Assembly: GCF_003253485.1 (NCBI RefSeq)
Contig: NZ_QKTX01000019.1
Location: forward strand, 1 to 64,000
Length of the DNA stretch: 64,000 bases
Reading direction: 5' to 3'
DNA from: Algoriphagus aquaeductus
GTDB lineage: Bacteria; Bacteroidota; Bacteroidia; Cytophagales; Cyclobacteriaceae
Each line of letters begins with the position of its first letter. Position 1 is the stretch's first letter. The notes beneath the pieces are model-generated. The model did no database searches. It saw nothing but the letters and a program-made list of their open reading frames with translations, and was not told the origin of the DNA. A program made the translations under genes and the position numbers. Shown in pieces: positions 17,313-26,565 of this stretch.

Positions 17313-20255
17313 ATGAGTACAAAGCATTGGAGACTTCTGTCTTTGGTCCTGCTAGTCGGACTGTTTTCCTCCGGAAAATCAGATCCATTTGTGGCCAATG
17401 AAGACCCACTGGAAAGCAAAGACCAAAATCATCAGCTCAGTTGGGTAGACAGCGTATTCAATGCTTTGAATTTTGAAGAGCGACTCGGCCAACTTTTCAT
17501 GGTGGCGGCCTATTCCAACAAGGACCAAAAGCATGTGGATGAAATCAGTAAACTGGTCAGGGAGGAAAACCTCGGTGGACTCATTTTTTTCCAAGGCGGT
17601 CCCAATCGACAAGCCCGATTGACGAATTTTTACCAAGCTCAAGCCAAAACCCCGCTAATGATTGCCATGGACGCCGAGTGGGGTATCGGAATGCGATTGG
17701 ATTCGGTTTGGAATTTTCCAAAAGCGATGACTTTGGGCGCTATTCAGGATCCAGCACTCATCTATCAGATGGGCTCTGAGATCGCCCGTCAGTTCAAAGA
17801 ACTGGGAATGCATGTCAATTTTGCTCCGGTAGTAGATGTGAATTCCAACCCGCAAAATCCGGTAATCGGCTACCGTGCTTTTGGTGAAAACAAAGATGTG
17901 GTCACCCAACGTGCTGTGGCTTACATGAAAGGACTTCAGGACAATGGAATCATCGCCAACGCCAAGCATTTTCCCGGTCACGGTGATACGGAGAGTGACA
18001 GTCACTACACGCTACCTGTCATCAAGCATGCCGAGAAAAGAATCTGGGACGTGGATCTCTATCCTTATCAAGAGCTTTTCAGGGAAAATCTCATGTCAGT
18101 CATGGTCGCACACCTCAATGTACCCAGCCTGGACAACGGTTCCAATATTCCCACAAGCCTTTCCAAGCCTGTAGTTACTGACTTGCTCCAAAACCGAATG
18201 AATTTTCAGGGATTGATTTTCACAGATGCCTTGAATATGAAAGGGGTGGCGAATTTTAGCCGTCCGGGCGAGGTGGATCTAAAAGCTCTTCTCGCAGGAA
18301 ATGACGTGCTACTTTATTCACAGGATGTACCCAAAGCAAAAGCCCTGATCAAAGAAGCGGTCGCTAATGGAACAATCAGTGAAAATGAAATCAATCGAAG
18401 GGTCAAAAAAGTCCTCAAAGCAAAATATTGGGCCGGCCTAAATGAATACAAACCCATCGATACATATAAAATTTCGGACCGTCTCAATACCGAAAAGACC
18501 AAAGAGGTCATCGAAAAACTTTATGCGGATGCGATCACCATTGCTTCAAACAAGGACGACTTGCTGCCTTTCAAGCAGCTGGATCTGAAAAAATTTGCCA
18601 GCTTGACAATCGGAGACGAAGGAAAAGAATTCAGTCAATACCTGAACAAATACACCAAGGTGGATCATTTCACCATTCCAAAAGCTTTGGGAGAATCAGC
18701 CCATTACAATCTGATGAAGCAGCTGGAAGATTACGATGTGGTGATCGTGGGCCTGATGGGAGTAACTAACAGCCCTCAACGCGCTTTTGGAGTTGCACCC
18801 GGAGATATTCAATTGATCAAAAGCCTTGAAAAAAGGCAAAAAGTGGCAACTGTACTTTTTGGAAATGCCTATGCCGCCAAGGCCCTGGAAGGTTTTGGGA
18901 ATGTGGTTTTGGCTTATGAAAACACAGGAATTACCCAACAACTGGCACCTCAGATTCTATTTGGAGGGAGACCCGGAAAAGGAATTTTGCCGGTGACCGT
19001 CAGTGGTCAATTTTCACATGGGGTAGGAGGATATTTGGCAGACCTCAACCGTCTTTCCTACGGAGTGGCCGAAAGCGTGGGCTTGGACAGTAAAAAACTG
19101 GACAAAATCGATGAGGTAGCTAAGAAGATGATGCTGATTCAAGCCGCCCCTGGTGCCAATGTGTTAGTAGTTAAAAACGGAAAGGTGGTATTTGATCGAT
19201 CCTATGGGTATTTGGATTATAAAAAATCAACTCCGGTCACTTCAGAAACCGTCTATGACCTAGCCTCTATCACCAAAGTCTTGGCCACTACACAGGCGGC
19301 CATGTTCCTCCACAGTCGTGGGGAATTGGATATGACCAAGACCTTGGGTGACTATCTGCCTGAATTGAAGGGAACCAACAAGGCCAATCTGGTCTTGAAA
19401 GACGTGATGGCCCACGAAGCTGGGCTCAAGGCATTTATTCCGCACTACGTCAACACCGTTCAGTCCGGACAATGGAAGCCAAGTTACTATCAGGCCAGCC
19501 AAAACCCCGGTTTCAACAGACCGGTGTCCAATGATATGTATGCCATGGATGGTCTCAGAGACAGCATTTGGCATTGGACGGTTAAATCCGAACTGCTGCC
19601 CAAGCCCAACAAATATGTCTACTCTGACCTGACTATGTATTTTATGCAGGCAGTGATCGAGCGGATTGTCCGGCAGCCATTGGACGAGTTTTTAGATCAG
19701 AATTTCTATGCGCCTTTGGGTCTTCATACCCTTACTTTCAATCCTTTTCAGAAAATGCCATTGACGCGGATCGCACCTACGGAAAATGACGTGGCTTTCA
19801 GAAAAAGACAAATTCAAGGATATGTCCACGATCCCGGGGCTGCCATGTACGGAGGAGTGGCCGGTCACGCAGGTCTGTTCGGTACCGCCAATGACCTAGC
19901 CGTCATGATGCAATTGATGCTCAATAAAGGTTCTTATGGGGAAATTTCCCTTATCAAACCTGAAACCATCGAAGCCTTCACCAAGCGGCAGTCCAATATG
20001 AGTCGACGGGGATGGGGATGGGACAAACCCGAACCGGAAAAAGGAAAAGGAGGCTCAGCCGGAAAATTGGCCCCAAAAAGCACCTTTGGACATACCGGCT
20101 TTACGGGAACCTGCGTCTGGGCCGATCCTGAAAATGACCTGATCTATGTCTTCCTCTCCAATCGGGTTTATCCGGATGGGGGAAATAACAAACTGCTAGA
20201 CGCCGGTATCCGTACTCAAATCCATGATTTGATCTATGAGGCAATGGAAAATTGA
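17313..20255 (+). CDS. GH3 beta-N-acetylhexosaminidase fused to serine beta-lactamase-fold domain
   Basis: From the ATG at 17313 (chosen because a signal peptide starts there; an upstream frame opens at 17250) the protein is 980 aa. Residues about 40-370 are a GH3 catalytic domain with the NagZ-type KHFPGHGDTESDSHY loop (His acts as acid/base) and the FTDALNMKG nucleophile motif. A GH3 C-terminal domain follows. Residues about 600-970 form a penicillin-binding/class C beta-lactamase fold with S652-I-T-K655, Y770-S-D and HTGFTG. Bacteroidota combine these two activities in one exported protein, presumably for peptidoglycan recycling or remodelling. It is convergent with the toxin gene 19 bp downstream. 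Confidence 0.9.
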   Translation: MSTKHWRLLSLVLLVGLFSSGKSDPFVANEDPLESKDQNHQLSWVDSVFNALNFEERLGQLFMVAAYSNKDQKHVDEISKLVREENLGGLIFFQGGPNRQARLTNFYQAQAKTPLMIAMDAEWGIGMRLDSVWNFPKAMTLGAIQDPALIYQMGSEIARQFKELGMHVNFAPVVDVNSNPQNPVIGYRAFGENKDVVTQRAVAYMKGLQDNGIIANAKHFPGHGDTESDSHYTLPVIKHAEKRIWDVDLYPYQELFRENLMSVMVAHLNVPSLDNGSNIPTSLSKPVVTDLLQNRMNFQGLIFTDALNMKGVANFSRPGEVDLKALLAGNDVLLYSQDVPKAKALIKEAVANGTISENEINRRVKKVLKAKYWAGLNEYKPIDTYKISDRLNTEKTKEVIEKLYADAITIASNKDDLLPFKQLDLKKFASLTIGDEGKEFSQYLNKYTKVDHFTIPKALGESAHYNLMKQLEDYDVVIVGLMGVTNSPQRAFGVAPGDIQLIKSLEKRQKVATVLFGNAYAAKALEGFGNVVLAYENTGITQQLAPQILFGGRPGKGILPVTVSGQFSHGVGGYLADLNRLSYGVAESVGLDSKKLDKIDEVAKKMMLIQAAPGANVLVVKNGKVVFDRSYGYLDYKKSTPVTSETVYDLASITKVLATTQAAMFLHSRGELDMTKTLGDYLPELKGTNKANLVLKDVMAHEAGLKAFIPHYVNTVQSGQWKPSYYQASQNPGFNRPVSNDMYAMDGLRDSIWHWTVKSELLPKPNKYVYSDLTMYFMQAVIERIVRQPLDEFLDQNFYAPLGLHTLTFNPFQKMPLTRIAPTENDVAFRKRQIQGYVHDPGAAMYGGVAGHAGLFGTANDLAVMMQLMLNKGSYGEISLIKPETIEAFTKRQSNMSRRGWGWDKPEPEKGKGGSAGKLAPKSTFGHTGFTGTCVWADPENDLIYVFLSNRVYPDGGNNKLLDAGIRTQIHDLIYEAMEN

Positions 20256-20274
20256 TAGAAGGTTTAATGATCTT

Positions 20275-20580
20275 TTAAACTTTTGTTTTCGAAGGATTTC
20301 TCCTTGTATCAAAAAAATCCGTGACAATAACCTGATTTTCAACTACCCGATATACAATCTTGAAATTGCCTTCAATTATCCGGCGATGCCCTAGATTCAA
20401 AAATGACAACATGGGCTCTTCCTGACCTAAAAATGGTTCAGAGGAAAGTTTTTTGCAGCTCGCGAGTAAGTTTGATTTTATCTTACGCACAGTCACTTTC
20501 GGTATTCCGACTTCCTTGATGTAAAAATCCAAGGTGTCTTTTAAACTCTCAAGTGCCTGTTTTGTGATTACTACCTTCAC
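20275..20580 (-). CDS. RelE/ParE-family toxin
   Basis: The 101-aa protein has the ParE/RelE core: an N-terminal ITKQALESLKDTLDFYI helix pair, a central LNLGHRRIIEGNFKIVYRV strand region, and VIVTDFFDTRRNPSK at the end, matching the usual FDTRQNP finish of this toxin family. It would inhibit gyrase or cleave mRNA; the split cannot be decided by eye. Its start overlaps the antitoxin stop by 4 bp (20577-20580), the standard antitoxin-toxin order. Confidence 0.85.
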   Translation of the reverse strand: MKVVITKQALESLKDTLDFYIKEVGIPKVTVRKIKSNLLASCKKLSSEPFLGQEEPMLSFLNLGHRRIIEGNFKIVYRVVENQVIVTDFFDTRRNPSKTKV

Positions 20581-20798
20581 TCCAAAATATGCTGATCCAA
20601 AAGCTTTCCTGCATCATCGAGAGAGATCAAGTTTCCAGCGGCAATGTCTTTTTCAGAGGATAGTGCTCGGTTGACCATTTCTAGAAATTGGTCATTCTCC
20701 TGAGCTTGTGATAGGAGTTTTTCGACTTGGACAAAAAGTCTTTCGTCCATCGTTTCAATTGACCTGATCAGCGCTATTTTTCGCTCTTTGATACTCAT
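20577..20798 (-). CDS. antitoxin partner of ParE-type toxin
   Basis: The 73-aa helical protein (MSIKERKIALIRSIETMDE) has a C-terminal acidic tail (ISLDDAGKLLDQHILE) of the kind that wraps the toxin. No clear ribbon-helix-helix DNA-binding motif is seen, though the N-terminus is basic. It is first in a two-gene operon, overlapping the toxin by ATGA. Autoregulation is expected for such pairs but no operator is evident in the short gap to the terminator at 20828. Confidence 0.75.
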   Translation of the reverse strand: MSIKERKIALIRSIETMDERLFVQVEKLLSQAQENDQFLEMVNRALSSEKDIAAGNLISLDDAGKLLDQHILE

Positions 20799-20827
20799 TG
20801 TCAGTTATTTGATTTCAATTTAAACAA

Positions 20828-20851
20828 AAAGCGCTCCCATTGGAGCGCTTT
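20828..20851 (-). terminator. terminator of PorE-like gene
   Basis: AAAGCGCTCC and GGAGCGCTTT form a perfect 10-bp stem with a 4-nt loop just beyond the PorE-like stop; on the minus strand TTTTTG follows. It sits between that gene and the toxin-antitoxin operon and separates their transcription. Confidence 0.75.
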
Positions 20852-20861
20852 AGATTAATTT

Positions 20862-22793
20862 CTATTCCTTGATTTCGATCACTTTAAACTCGGTTCGTCG
20901 GTTCACCTGATGCTCCTCCTCGGTCTTGGCATCTTTGATGATCAGCTGGGTTTCGCCATAACCCTTGGCCACCAATCGCTCGGCAGCTATACCTTGGGAT
21001 ACGATGTAATCCACGGCGGATTGGGCTCTTCTCTGGGAGAGGCTTAGGTTGTAGGCATCACTGGATCTGGAGTCTGTATGTGAGCTCAGTTCAATGCGGA
21101 TCGAAGGATTATCCTTCAAGATTTTCACCAATTTGTCCAACTCGAGAGCAGCATCAGGACGGATATCTGCTTTGTCTAAGTCATAATAGATATTGTCCAG
21201 TACAATCGCTTTTTCTAAAATCAACTGATCCAAGATGATTGTAGTATCCAAAGACACATTAGTCACATCCTGCACCAATGTGGCCGGATCAGGCGTTTTT
21301 CCTTTTGTGGTATATGGGATGGATTTGGAGAAATATCCTCCCTTCGATGCAATGATGGTGTAATCCTGGTCGGGAGCCATGGTAAATCTCACCCTTCCCT
21401 GCGCGTTGGAGAAATCTCCCCCTTGTTGTTTGTTGTCTGCACCATAAAGCACCACTCGGGTTTGAGGTAATACCGCCTCACTGCCGTCCGCTTTTTCTTC
21501 TTTGGTAAAAACATTGAGAAGAACGTTAACGATTTTTGGTTTGGGCGTCTTATCCTCAAAAAAGTAGATGTCATCATCACCAACACCGCCTTCACGATTG
21601 GAAGAAATAAATCCTGCCTTGGGGTATTCTGTAAAGAAAATCCCGAAGTCATCGTCTTTGGTATTGAAATTTTGGCCAAGATTTTTGATGATTTGGGCAC
21701 CCGATTCATCTTTTTCGGCTACAAAAAGGTCCAATTTGCCAAAGCCGGGATGACCGTCAGAAGCGAAAAAAAACTTACCGTCGGGAGCAGGTCTTGGAAA
21801 CAGCTCATTTCCTGGAGTATTGATCGTAGGCCCCAAATTTACGGCATTCCCAAAGTCGCCGTTTGCCAGTTTAGTGGCTTTATAGATATCGATCCCTCCA
21901 TATCCTCCCGGCCTGTTGGAAGCAAAGTAGAGTTCTGAACCATCGGGGCTAAATGCCGGAGTGGAATTCCACCAGAATTCATCCTCATTTACCGGCATCC
22001 ATATCGGCTGGGTAAATCCAGCGCCCCTGAAATACGAAGCAAAAAGAGCGACATCCGGAAGATCTTTGGAAGAAGTCGAATTCCCTCGGGCATAGATAAT
22101 GATATTTCCATCAGGACTGATCGCTATGGCAGCCTGATTGAGTCCTTCTTCATTTCTGAATTCGGGAAGTGCCTGAACGGACCCTACATCTACTCTGACG
22201 CCTTCGGCACGGGTTCGGAATAGCTTGGTATAGGGTGTCCCGGTAGCCGGATAAATTCCCGAGGCTTGACGTGCTGAGGTGAAATAGAAAAAATTTTCAC
22301 TGACCAAAGGTGCAAAGTCCGGCCCTGTAGTATTCAATTCCTTAAAGTTGACCAAGACATGGTTTGGCCAGTAGTCGGCAATTCCTTCTGCAAGTTTGAT
22401 AGATTCAATTTCACGCTGTGTTCGGGCAAGTAAACTTTCGTCAGAGGTATATCCCTTTGCCTTTTCGAAGGCCTCTTTTGCCTCGCTGTTTTTTTGTTGG
22501 GCCTTTAGACTTTGTCCCAAAAAGAAATAGCTGTTGAAACTGGGCTCTTGTTCGACTACTTGACGATAGTACGGTTCGGATTTTTCGATTCGGTTAGAGA
22601 GGCGATAGCTTTCCGCAACGGTCTGATTGGCTTTGAGATTGGTAGAATCTTCCTGAAGTATCTGGCTAAACGTCGATATGGCGTATTGATATTGACCGGA
22701 AAGGAACTGGTTGTCTCCTTTCTCCATTAAGCTTTTGCAGCTGCCCAAGCCAAGTGTTATCAGAGCCGATATCCAGAAAAAATGCTTTTTCAT
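20862..22793 (-). CDS. PorE-like lipoprotein: TPR, PD40 propeller, CRD and OmpA domain
   Basis: The 643-aa protein has a lipobox signal (LGLGSCKS), a short TPR region (residues about 25-120), a PD40/WD40-like propeller (LSPDGNIIIYARG, FSPDGSELYFASNRPGG, PAPDGKFFFASDG), a carboxypeptidase-like regulatory fold (TRVVLYGADNKQQGG, DYTIIASKGGYFSKS) and a C-terminal OmpA peptidoglycan-binding domain (IELSSHTDSRSSDAYN, LSQRRAQSAVDYI, GYGETQLI). This four-part order is that of PorE, which anchors the type IX secretion machinery to peptidoglycan. Paralogues with the same order exist, so the T9SS role is likely rather than certain. Confidence 0.82.
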   Translation of the reverse strand: MKKHFFWISALITLGLGSCKSLMEKGDNQFLSGQYQYAISTFSQILQEDSTNLKANQTVAESYRLSNRIEKSEPYYRQVVEQEPSFNSYFFLGQSLKAQQKNSEAKEAFEKAKGYTSDESLLARTQREIESIKLAEGIADYWPNHVLVNFKELNTTGPDFAPLVSENFFYFTSARQASGIYPATGTPYTKLFRTRAEGVRVDVGSVQALPEFRNEEGLNQAAIAISPDGNIIIYARGNSTSSKDLPDVALFASYFRGAGFTQPIWMPVNEDEFWWNSTPAFSPDGSELYFASNRPGGYGGIDIYKATKLANGDFGNAVNLGPTINTPGNELFPRPAPDGKFFFASDGHPGFGKLDLFVAEKDESGAQIIKNLGQNFNTKDDDFGIFFTEYPKAGFISSNREGGVGDDDIYFFEDKTPKPKIVNVLLNVFTKEEKADGSEAVLPQTRVVLYGADNKQQGGDFSNAQGRVRFTMAPDQDYTIIASKGGYFSKSIPYTTKGKTPDPATLVQDVTNVSLDTTIILDQLILEKAIVLDNIYYDLDKADIRPDAALELDKLVKILKDNPSIRIELSSHTDSRSSDAYNLSLSQRRAQSAVDYIVSQGIAAERLVAKGYGETQLIIKDAKTEEEHQVNRRTEFKVIEIKE

Positions 22794-22830
22794 TAGTAGC
22801 GATTGAAGGTCTAGTCCTGAATATTACTAA

Positions 22831-23319
22831 TTAATTTGGAAAATATTTGTTCAACCAGCTATTTCGGACAGGCTGCCACAGCTGGTGAAGATCGGCTTTA
22901 GTCCGAATCAGTGGGTTGATTACTTCCTGCTCCAGAGTCAATTCCCCTGCCTGAACTTTACTTTTTAGTCCCAAAGCCGGAAATACCTTTAAATCTCCGG
23001 AGGAATTGCGAACACTCACTTTTCCCTGATCCGTCAGATTGACTCCAAGCATCGATTCCAATTCTTTGAGCACTTTGACAGAGCTGTCAATCGAGCATCC
23101 ACTCGCACCAAGGCCGCTTTCATCCACTGCCAAAACCAGTATTTGCTGTTCGAAAATATCAAATGAGGTCGGCATTCCATTCCCGTGCGTGTTCCAACCT
23201 TCGCAGAATCGAGTCAGTCGCTGCTTTACAATTTCGATCTCTTTTTCAGTCAATATTCGCTCCGCCTGATAGATCCATACTCGGGAGTGTGCAGGAAGTT
23301 GCTCAAATGGGATGTACAT
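22831..23319 (-). CDS. conserved protein of unknown function (162 aa)
   Basis: It is a soluble protein starting MYIPFEQLPAHSRVWIYQAER, with the segment GLGASGCSIDSSVKVLKELE in its middle. The family is common in Bacteroidota; I recall database entries called ABC transporter ATPase, but there is no Walker A, ABC signature or Walker B here, so that name should not be used. It lies 37 bp upstream of the PorE-like gene on the same strand. A terminator from the preceding Fe-S gene lies in front of it, so it has its own promoter. Confidence 0.7.
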   Translation of the reverse strand: MYIPFEQLPAHSRVWIYQAERILTEKEIEIVKQRLTRFCEGWNTHGNGMPTSFDIFEQQILVLAVDESGLGASGCSIDSSVKVLKELESMLGVNLTDQGKVSVRNSSGDLKVFPALGLKSKVQAGELTLEQEVINPLIRTKADLHQLWQPVRNSWLNKYFPN

Positions 23320-23336
23320 AGTTTAAAACTTTGGTC

Positions 23337-23373
23337 AAAGAAAAACCCTTTCTGCATAACGGCAAAAAGGGTT
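23337..23373 (-). terminator. rho-independent terminator of Fe-S gene
   Basis: AACCCTTT (23344-23351) pairs with AAAGGGTT (23366-23373); on the minus strand the hairpin is followed by TTTTTC. It lies 24 bp after the stop of the (Fe-S)-binding protein gene. Confidence 0.75.
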
Positions 23374-23396
23374 GAATTGATTCAATTCATACGCAG

Positions 23397-24188
23397 TTAA
23401 ATGCCCATATCCTTGGCAATCATCTCTGCCAGGTCATAGACTTTGACCTCAGCCTCCCGCTCTTTGTTTTTCACACCATCGGTCATCATCGTGAGACAAA
23501 AAGGACAGCCCACCGCAATCGCTTGGGCTCCTGTGGCCAAAGCTTCCTCGGTACGCTCGATATTGATGTCTTTTTTACCAGCTTCCGGTTCTTTGAACAT
23601 CTGTGCACCACCTGCACCACAACACAAGCCTTTGGTCTTGCATCGCTTCATCTCCACTAGCTCTACATCGAGTGCTTTGATCACTTCGCGAGGTGCTTCA
23701 TAGACATCATTTGCCCGGCCGAGATAGCAGGAATCATGGAAGGTGATTTTCTTTCCTTTAAACTCACCTCCACCTTGGAGTCTTACTTTTCCTTCGTTGA
23801 TAAGCTGTTGTAGGAACTGGGAATGATGGATTACCTCATAATTTCCGCCCAAAGCAGGGTATTCGTTTTTTATGGTGTTGAAGCAATGCGGGCAGGCTGT
23901 CACGACTTTTTTCACTTCATAGCCATTCATCACCTGAATATTGGCAACGGCCTGCATTTGGAAAAGAAATTCATTCCCTGCCCGTCGGGCAGGATCACCG
24001 GTACAAGTCTCTTCAGGCCCAAGTACCGCAAAGCTGACTCCGACTTTATTCAATATTTTCACAAAAGCCTGCGTAACGGCTTTGTAGCGCTCATCAAAAG
24101 AACCGGCGCAACCCACCCAAAAAAGTACTTCGGGTGTTTGGCCATTGGAGGCCATTTCGGCCATGGTTGGGACTTTATAGGTAGACAT
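23397..24188 (-). CDS. (Fe-S)-binding protein with two CCG domains
   Basis: The 263-aa cytosolic protein has two cysteine-rich CCG-type domains: GCAGSFDERY plus TACPHCFNT in the first, and HDSCYLGRAN plus GLCCGAGGAQMF in the second. This is the HdrB/GlpC/LutA fold that binds a non-cubane or 4Fe-4S cluster and moves electrons to or from thiols or quinones. The gene for a membrane 4Fe-4S protein lies just upstream, and together they resemble an HdrBC-like membrane electron-transfer module. The electron donor is unknown. A dispersed GTCTAAAATCTGAA repeat ends 6 bp before its start. Confidence 0.85.
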   Translation of the reverse strand: MSTYKVPTMAEMASNGQTPEVLFWVGCAGSFDERYKAVTQAFVKILNKVGVSFAVLGPEETCTGDPARRAGNEFLFQMQAVANIQVMNGYEVKKVVTACPHCFNTIKNEYPALGGNYEVIHHSQFLQQLINEGKVRLQGGGEFKGKKITFHDSCYLGRANDVYEAPREVIKALDVELVEMKRCKTKGLCCGAGGAQMFKEPEAGKKDINIERTEEALATGAQAIAVGCPFCLTMMTDGVKNKEREAEVKVYDLAEMIAKDMGI

Positions 24189-24193
24189 TTTTT

Positions 24194-24231
24194 CAGATTT
24201 TAGACGTTAGACACAAGACGCTAGAGACAAG
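24194..24231 (-). repeat. start-codon-proximal dispersed repeat (copy 1)
   Basis: On the minus strand this reads ...GTGTCTAACGTCTAAAATCTGAAA and runs to 6 bp before the ATG of the Fe-S gene. A close relative occupies the same place before the siroheme gene (63512 onward). The unit consists of degenerate GTCTAAA/GTCTAGC steps of about 7-10 bp. Confidence 0.7.
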
Positions 24232-24285
24232 AAAAGAGAGAAGGAATTTCCATCGGACATCGGTCACCTAGCTTCGGACATTTAA

Positions 24286-25620
24286 TCACTTCATTTCCTC
24301 TTCTTTTACTTTTTCTGCCCAGTTGAATCGGTCAGAAGGACTGAATTTCCACGGGGAGAAGCTGGTTTCCATGTTTTGAAACATCGCATTCCATTGTGCG
24401 GGAGTGCCGGATTCCTCCATGGCCACGTATCGACGAAGCTGTAGGATGATGGAGAGCGGATCGATATTGACTGGACAGGCCTCCACACAGGCATTGCAAC
24501 TCGTGCAGGCGTTGATTTCCTCCTTAGTGATATAGTCTCCCAATAGCGACTTGCCATCTGCCAATCCAGGTCCACCGGTGTCGATGCTTTTTCCAACTTC
24601 CTCTGCACGGTCACGCACATCCATCATGATTTTGCGGGGAGAAAGCTTTTTGCCGGTCAGATTGGCCGGACATTCGGAAGTACATCGACCGCATTCGGTG
24701 CAGGAGTAGGCGTTGAGTACGTTGATCCAACTCAGGTCATTGATGTCTTTGGCACCAAATCGTCCGATTTCGGCAGGAGGCTCGGCAGGATTTTCTACAG
24801 GAATACCCAGCATCATATTCACTTCATTGGTCACTTCAGGCATATTTTGCATTTCCCCTTTTGGCTTAAGGTTTGAATACCAAGTGTTGGGGAAAGCCAA
24901 GAATATATGCAGATGCTTGGAATAGGTCACATAAATGGCAAAAGCCAAAATCCCTACAATGTGAAACCACCAAGCGAAGCGTTCGATCGCCACTAAGGCT
25001 CCATAGGAAAACCCTTCGAATAAAGGCTGCAAAAAGCTGCTGAAAAAGAGCGTGCCCAAAGCCAAATAATGTTCATCTCCTCTTGCTGCCAAGATTTGAT
25101 CAGTCGCATTCATGGTGAGGATGGCAAACATCAAAATAATCTCGATGACCAAAATCAGATTGGCATCCAGGGCTGGCCATCCTTTGAGTTCGGGTTTGGT
25201 GAAGCGCTCCACTTTCATCACATTTCTCCGAATGAGAAAAGCCACGCAGGAAACCAACACCGCCACAGCGAGGAATTCGAACATATTAATCGCTGCTGTA
25301 TAAGCTCCTCCTAAAATCGGCGCAAAAAGCCGGTGCGTGCCCAAAATTCCGTCCAGCACAAACTCCAGCACCTCCAGATTGATCACCAAGAATCCCACAT
25401 AAATTAACAAGTGTAAGAAAGCCGGAATCATTCGTGAGAACATTTTCTGCTGACCAAAGGCCACCAAAAGCATGGTCTTCCATCGGTTTTCGGATTGGTC
25501 ATTTCGAGTCTCAGCCTTACCGAGCAGGATATTTCTCCGAAGAAATTGGATCCTTTTGCTCAAGATATACCCCGCTGCACCTAAAATCAGGAGAAAAGCG
25601 AGTTGTGGTAAAATGCTCAT
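24286..25620 (-). CDS. membrane-bound 4Fe-4S dicluster protein (HdrC/GlpC-like)
   Basis: From the ATG at 25620 (a TTG nine bases earlier is possible) the protein is about 444 aa. Roughly six membrane helices occupy the first 250 residues, with histidines suited to b-haem ligation (MIPAFLHLLIYVGF, WWFHIVGILAF). Two 4Fe-4S motifs then follow: CTECGRCTSECP and CTSCNACVEACP. It likely transfers electrons between the quinone pool and the neighbouring CCG-domain protein encoded downstream. The precise redox partner, possibly an electron-transfer flavoprotein, is not in the window. Confidence 0.85.
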   Translation of the reverse strand: MSILPQLAFLLILGAAGYILSKRIQFLRRNILLGKAETRNDQSENRWKTMLLVAFGQQKMFSRMIPAFLHLLIYVGFLVINLEVLEFVLDGILGTHRLFAPILGGAYTAAINMFEFLAVAVLVSCVAFLIRRNVMKVERFTKPELKGWPALDANLILVIEIILMFAILTMNATDQILAARGDEHYLALGTLFFSSFLQPLFEGFSYGALVAIERFAWWFHIVGILAFAIYVTYSKHLHIFLAFPNTWYSNLKPKGEMQNMPEVTNEVNMMLGIPVENPAEPPAEIGRFGAKDINDLSWINVLNAYSCTECGRCTSECPANLTGKKLSPRKIMMDVRDRAEEVGKSIDTGGPGLADGKSLLGDYITKEEINACTSCNACVEACPVNIDPLSIILQLRRYVAMEESGTPAQWNAMFQNMETSFSPWKFSPSDRFNWAEKVKEEEMK

Positions 25621-25676
25621 ATTGATCAAATTAACTGGTTTTTATAAAATTTGGGCTTATTTTTTCTGAAAAGGGT

Positions 25677-25706
25677 TTGTACGGAAAACTCATTTTTCTA
25701 CCTTTG
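25677..25706 (+). promoter_or_regulatory. Bacteroidota-type promoter of tRNA-Phe
   Basis: TTG (25677-25679), then exactly 19 bp, then TACCTTTG (25699-25706) matches the TTG-N19-TAnnTTTG consensus. The tRNA begins 17 bp downstream, which fits a start of transcription a few bases before the tRNA. Confidence 0.75.
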
Positions 25707-25722
25707 CATCACTTTACAAAAC

Positions 25723-25795
25723 GGTGATATAGCTCAGTTGGTAGAGCATCGGACTGAAAATCCGTGAGTCGGTGGTTCGAGTCCACTTATCACCA
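25723..25795 (+). tRNA. tRNA-Phe (GAA)
   Basis: A complete cloverleaf of 73 nt: acceptor GGTGATA pairs with TATCACC, D-arm AGCTCAGTTGGTAGAGC, anticodon stem GGACT/AATCC region with loop CTGAAAA giving anticodon GAA, and T-arm GGTGG-TTCGAGT-CCACT. The discriminator is A; the CCA end is not fully encoded (A then CCC). A promoter and a terminator bracket it as a single-gene unit. Confidence 0.97.
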
Positions 25796-25799
25796 CCCT

Positions 25800-25829
25800 C
25801 CCGATCCCTCAAGGATCGGGATTTTTTTT
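25800..25829 (+). terminator. terminator of tRNA-Phe
   Basis: CCCGATCC and GGATCGGG form an 8-bp stem with a 5-nt loop, followed by A and eight Ts, directly after the tRNA. Confidence 0.9.
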
Positions 25830-26073
25830 GCCCTTTTCCTTTGATTGATCGCTTAGATGTGGGTTGATTTTTCATGACTGCCAAAATATAAAATAGTCTG
25901 CATGCATACTATTTTTCAATCCAATTTAAAATGAATCTACTTTTTTTGAACCAAAATCCATAGCCATCTCTGTTGGGGTAACCTGGCCCTGTCTAAAATG
26001 GTTTTTGAAAAAAAAATCGGAAATTTTTATTTCACCTTGTAACTTTTTGATCCTTCACGCATCATCTTCCCGA

Positions 26074-26565
26074 ATGAAGTCATTTTTCGAAGCGCACATC
26101 TGGCCCCTGAGAGGTAGGCTGTATCGAATGGTCTATCTCTGGACCAAAGATCGCGACCTGTCTGAGGACCTGCTCCAAAATGTCTTCACCAAAACCGTGG
26201 AGCGTCAGACGGAACTCCAAAACCATCCCAACTTGGGTGGGTGGCTGGTCAAAAGCCTGAAAAATGAAGCCCTCATGCACTTTCGGAAAGCCAACCGCAT
26301 GTCTGGATTGGAAGGAACCGAGGAACTCCCGCAGCCGGAATCCCAAAGCTTGGAAAGCAGAGAGCAACATCAGCAAATCTTCGGCTTGGTAGAGCAGCTG
26401 CCACAAAAGCAAAAAGACGTTTTCCTGCTTCGTGAAGTGGAGGAGATGACCTACGAAGAGATCGCCCAGCAACTGGAAATCACTCTGGACCAAGTCAAAA
26501 TCAACCTACACCGGGCAAGAAACGCGGTCCGGGAAAAATTAATCAATCACGGAATAACCCGATGA
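26074..26565 (+). CDS. ECF-type RNA polymerase sigma factor
   Basis: From the ATG at 26074 (the frame opens at 26005, but MKSFFEAHIWPLRGRLYRM is the expected start) the protein is 163 aa. Region 2 shows YLWTKDRDLSEDLLQNVFTKT, and region 4 shows LPQKQKDVFLLREVEEMTYEEIAQQL with the DNA-binding helix DQVKINLHRARNAVREKL. It directs polymerase to a small regulon, often including its own operon. Its stop overlaps the next start by 4 bp; the next gene probably encodes its membrane partner. Confidence 0.92.
   Translation: MKSFFEAHIWPLRGRLYRMVYLWTKDRDLSEDLLQNVFTKTVERQTELQNHPNLGGWLVKSLKNEALMHFRKANRMSGLEGTEELPQPESQSLESREQHQQIFGLVEQLPQKQKDVFLLREVEEMTYEEIAQQLEITLDQVKINLHRARNAVREKLINHGITR

Noticed and set aside
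22831..23319. ABC transporter ATPase
   Set aside because: Family members are sometimes given this name, but no Walker A, Walker B or ABC signature is present in the 162-aa sequence.
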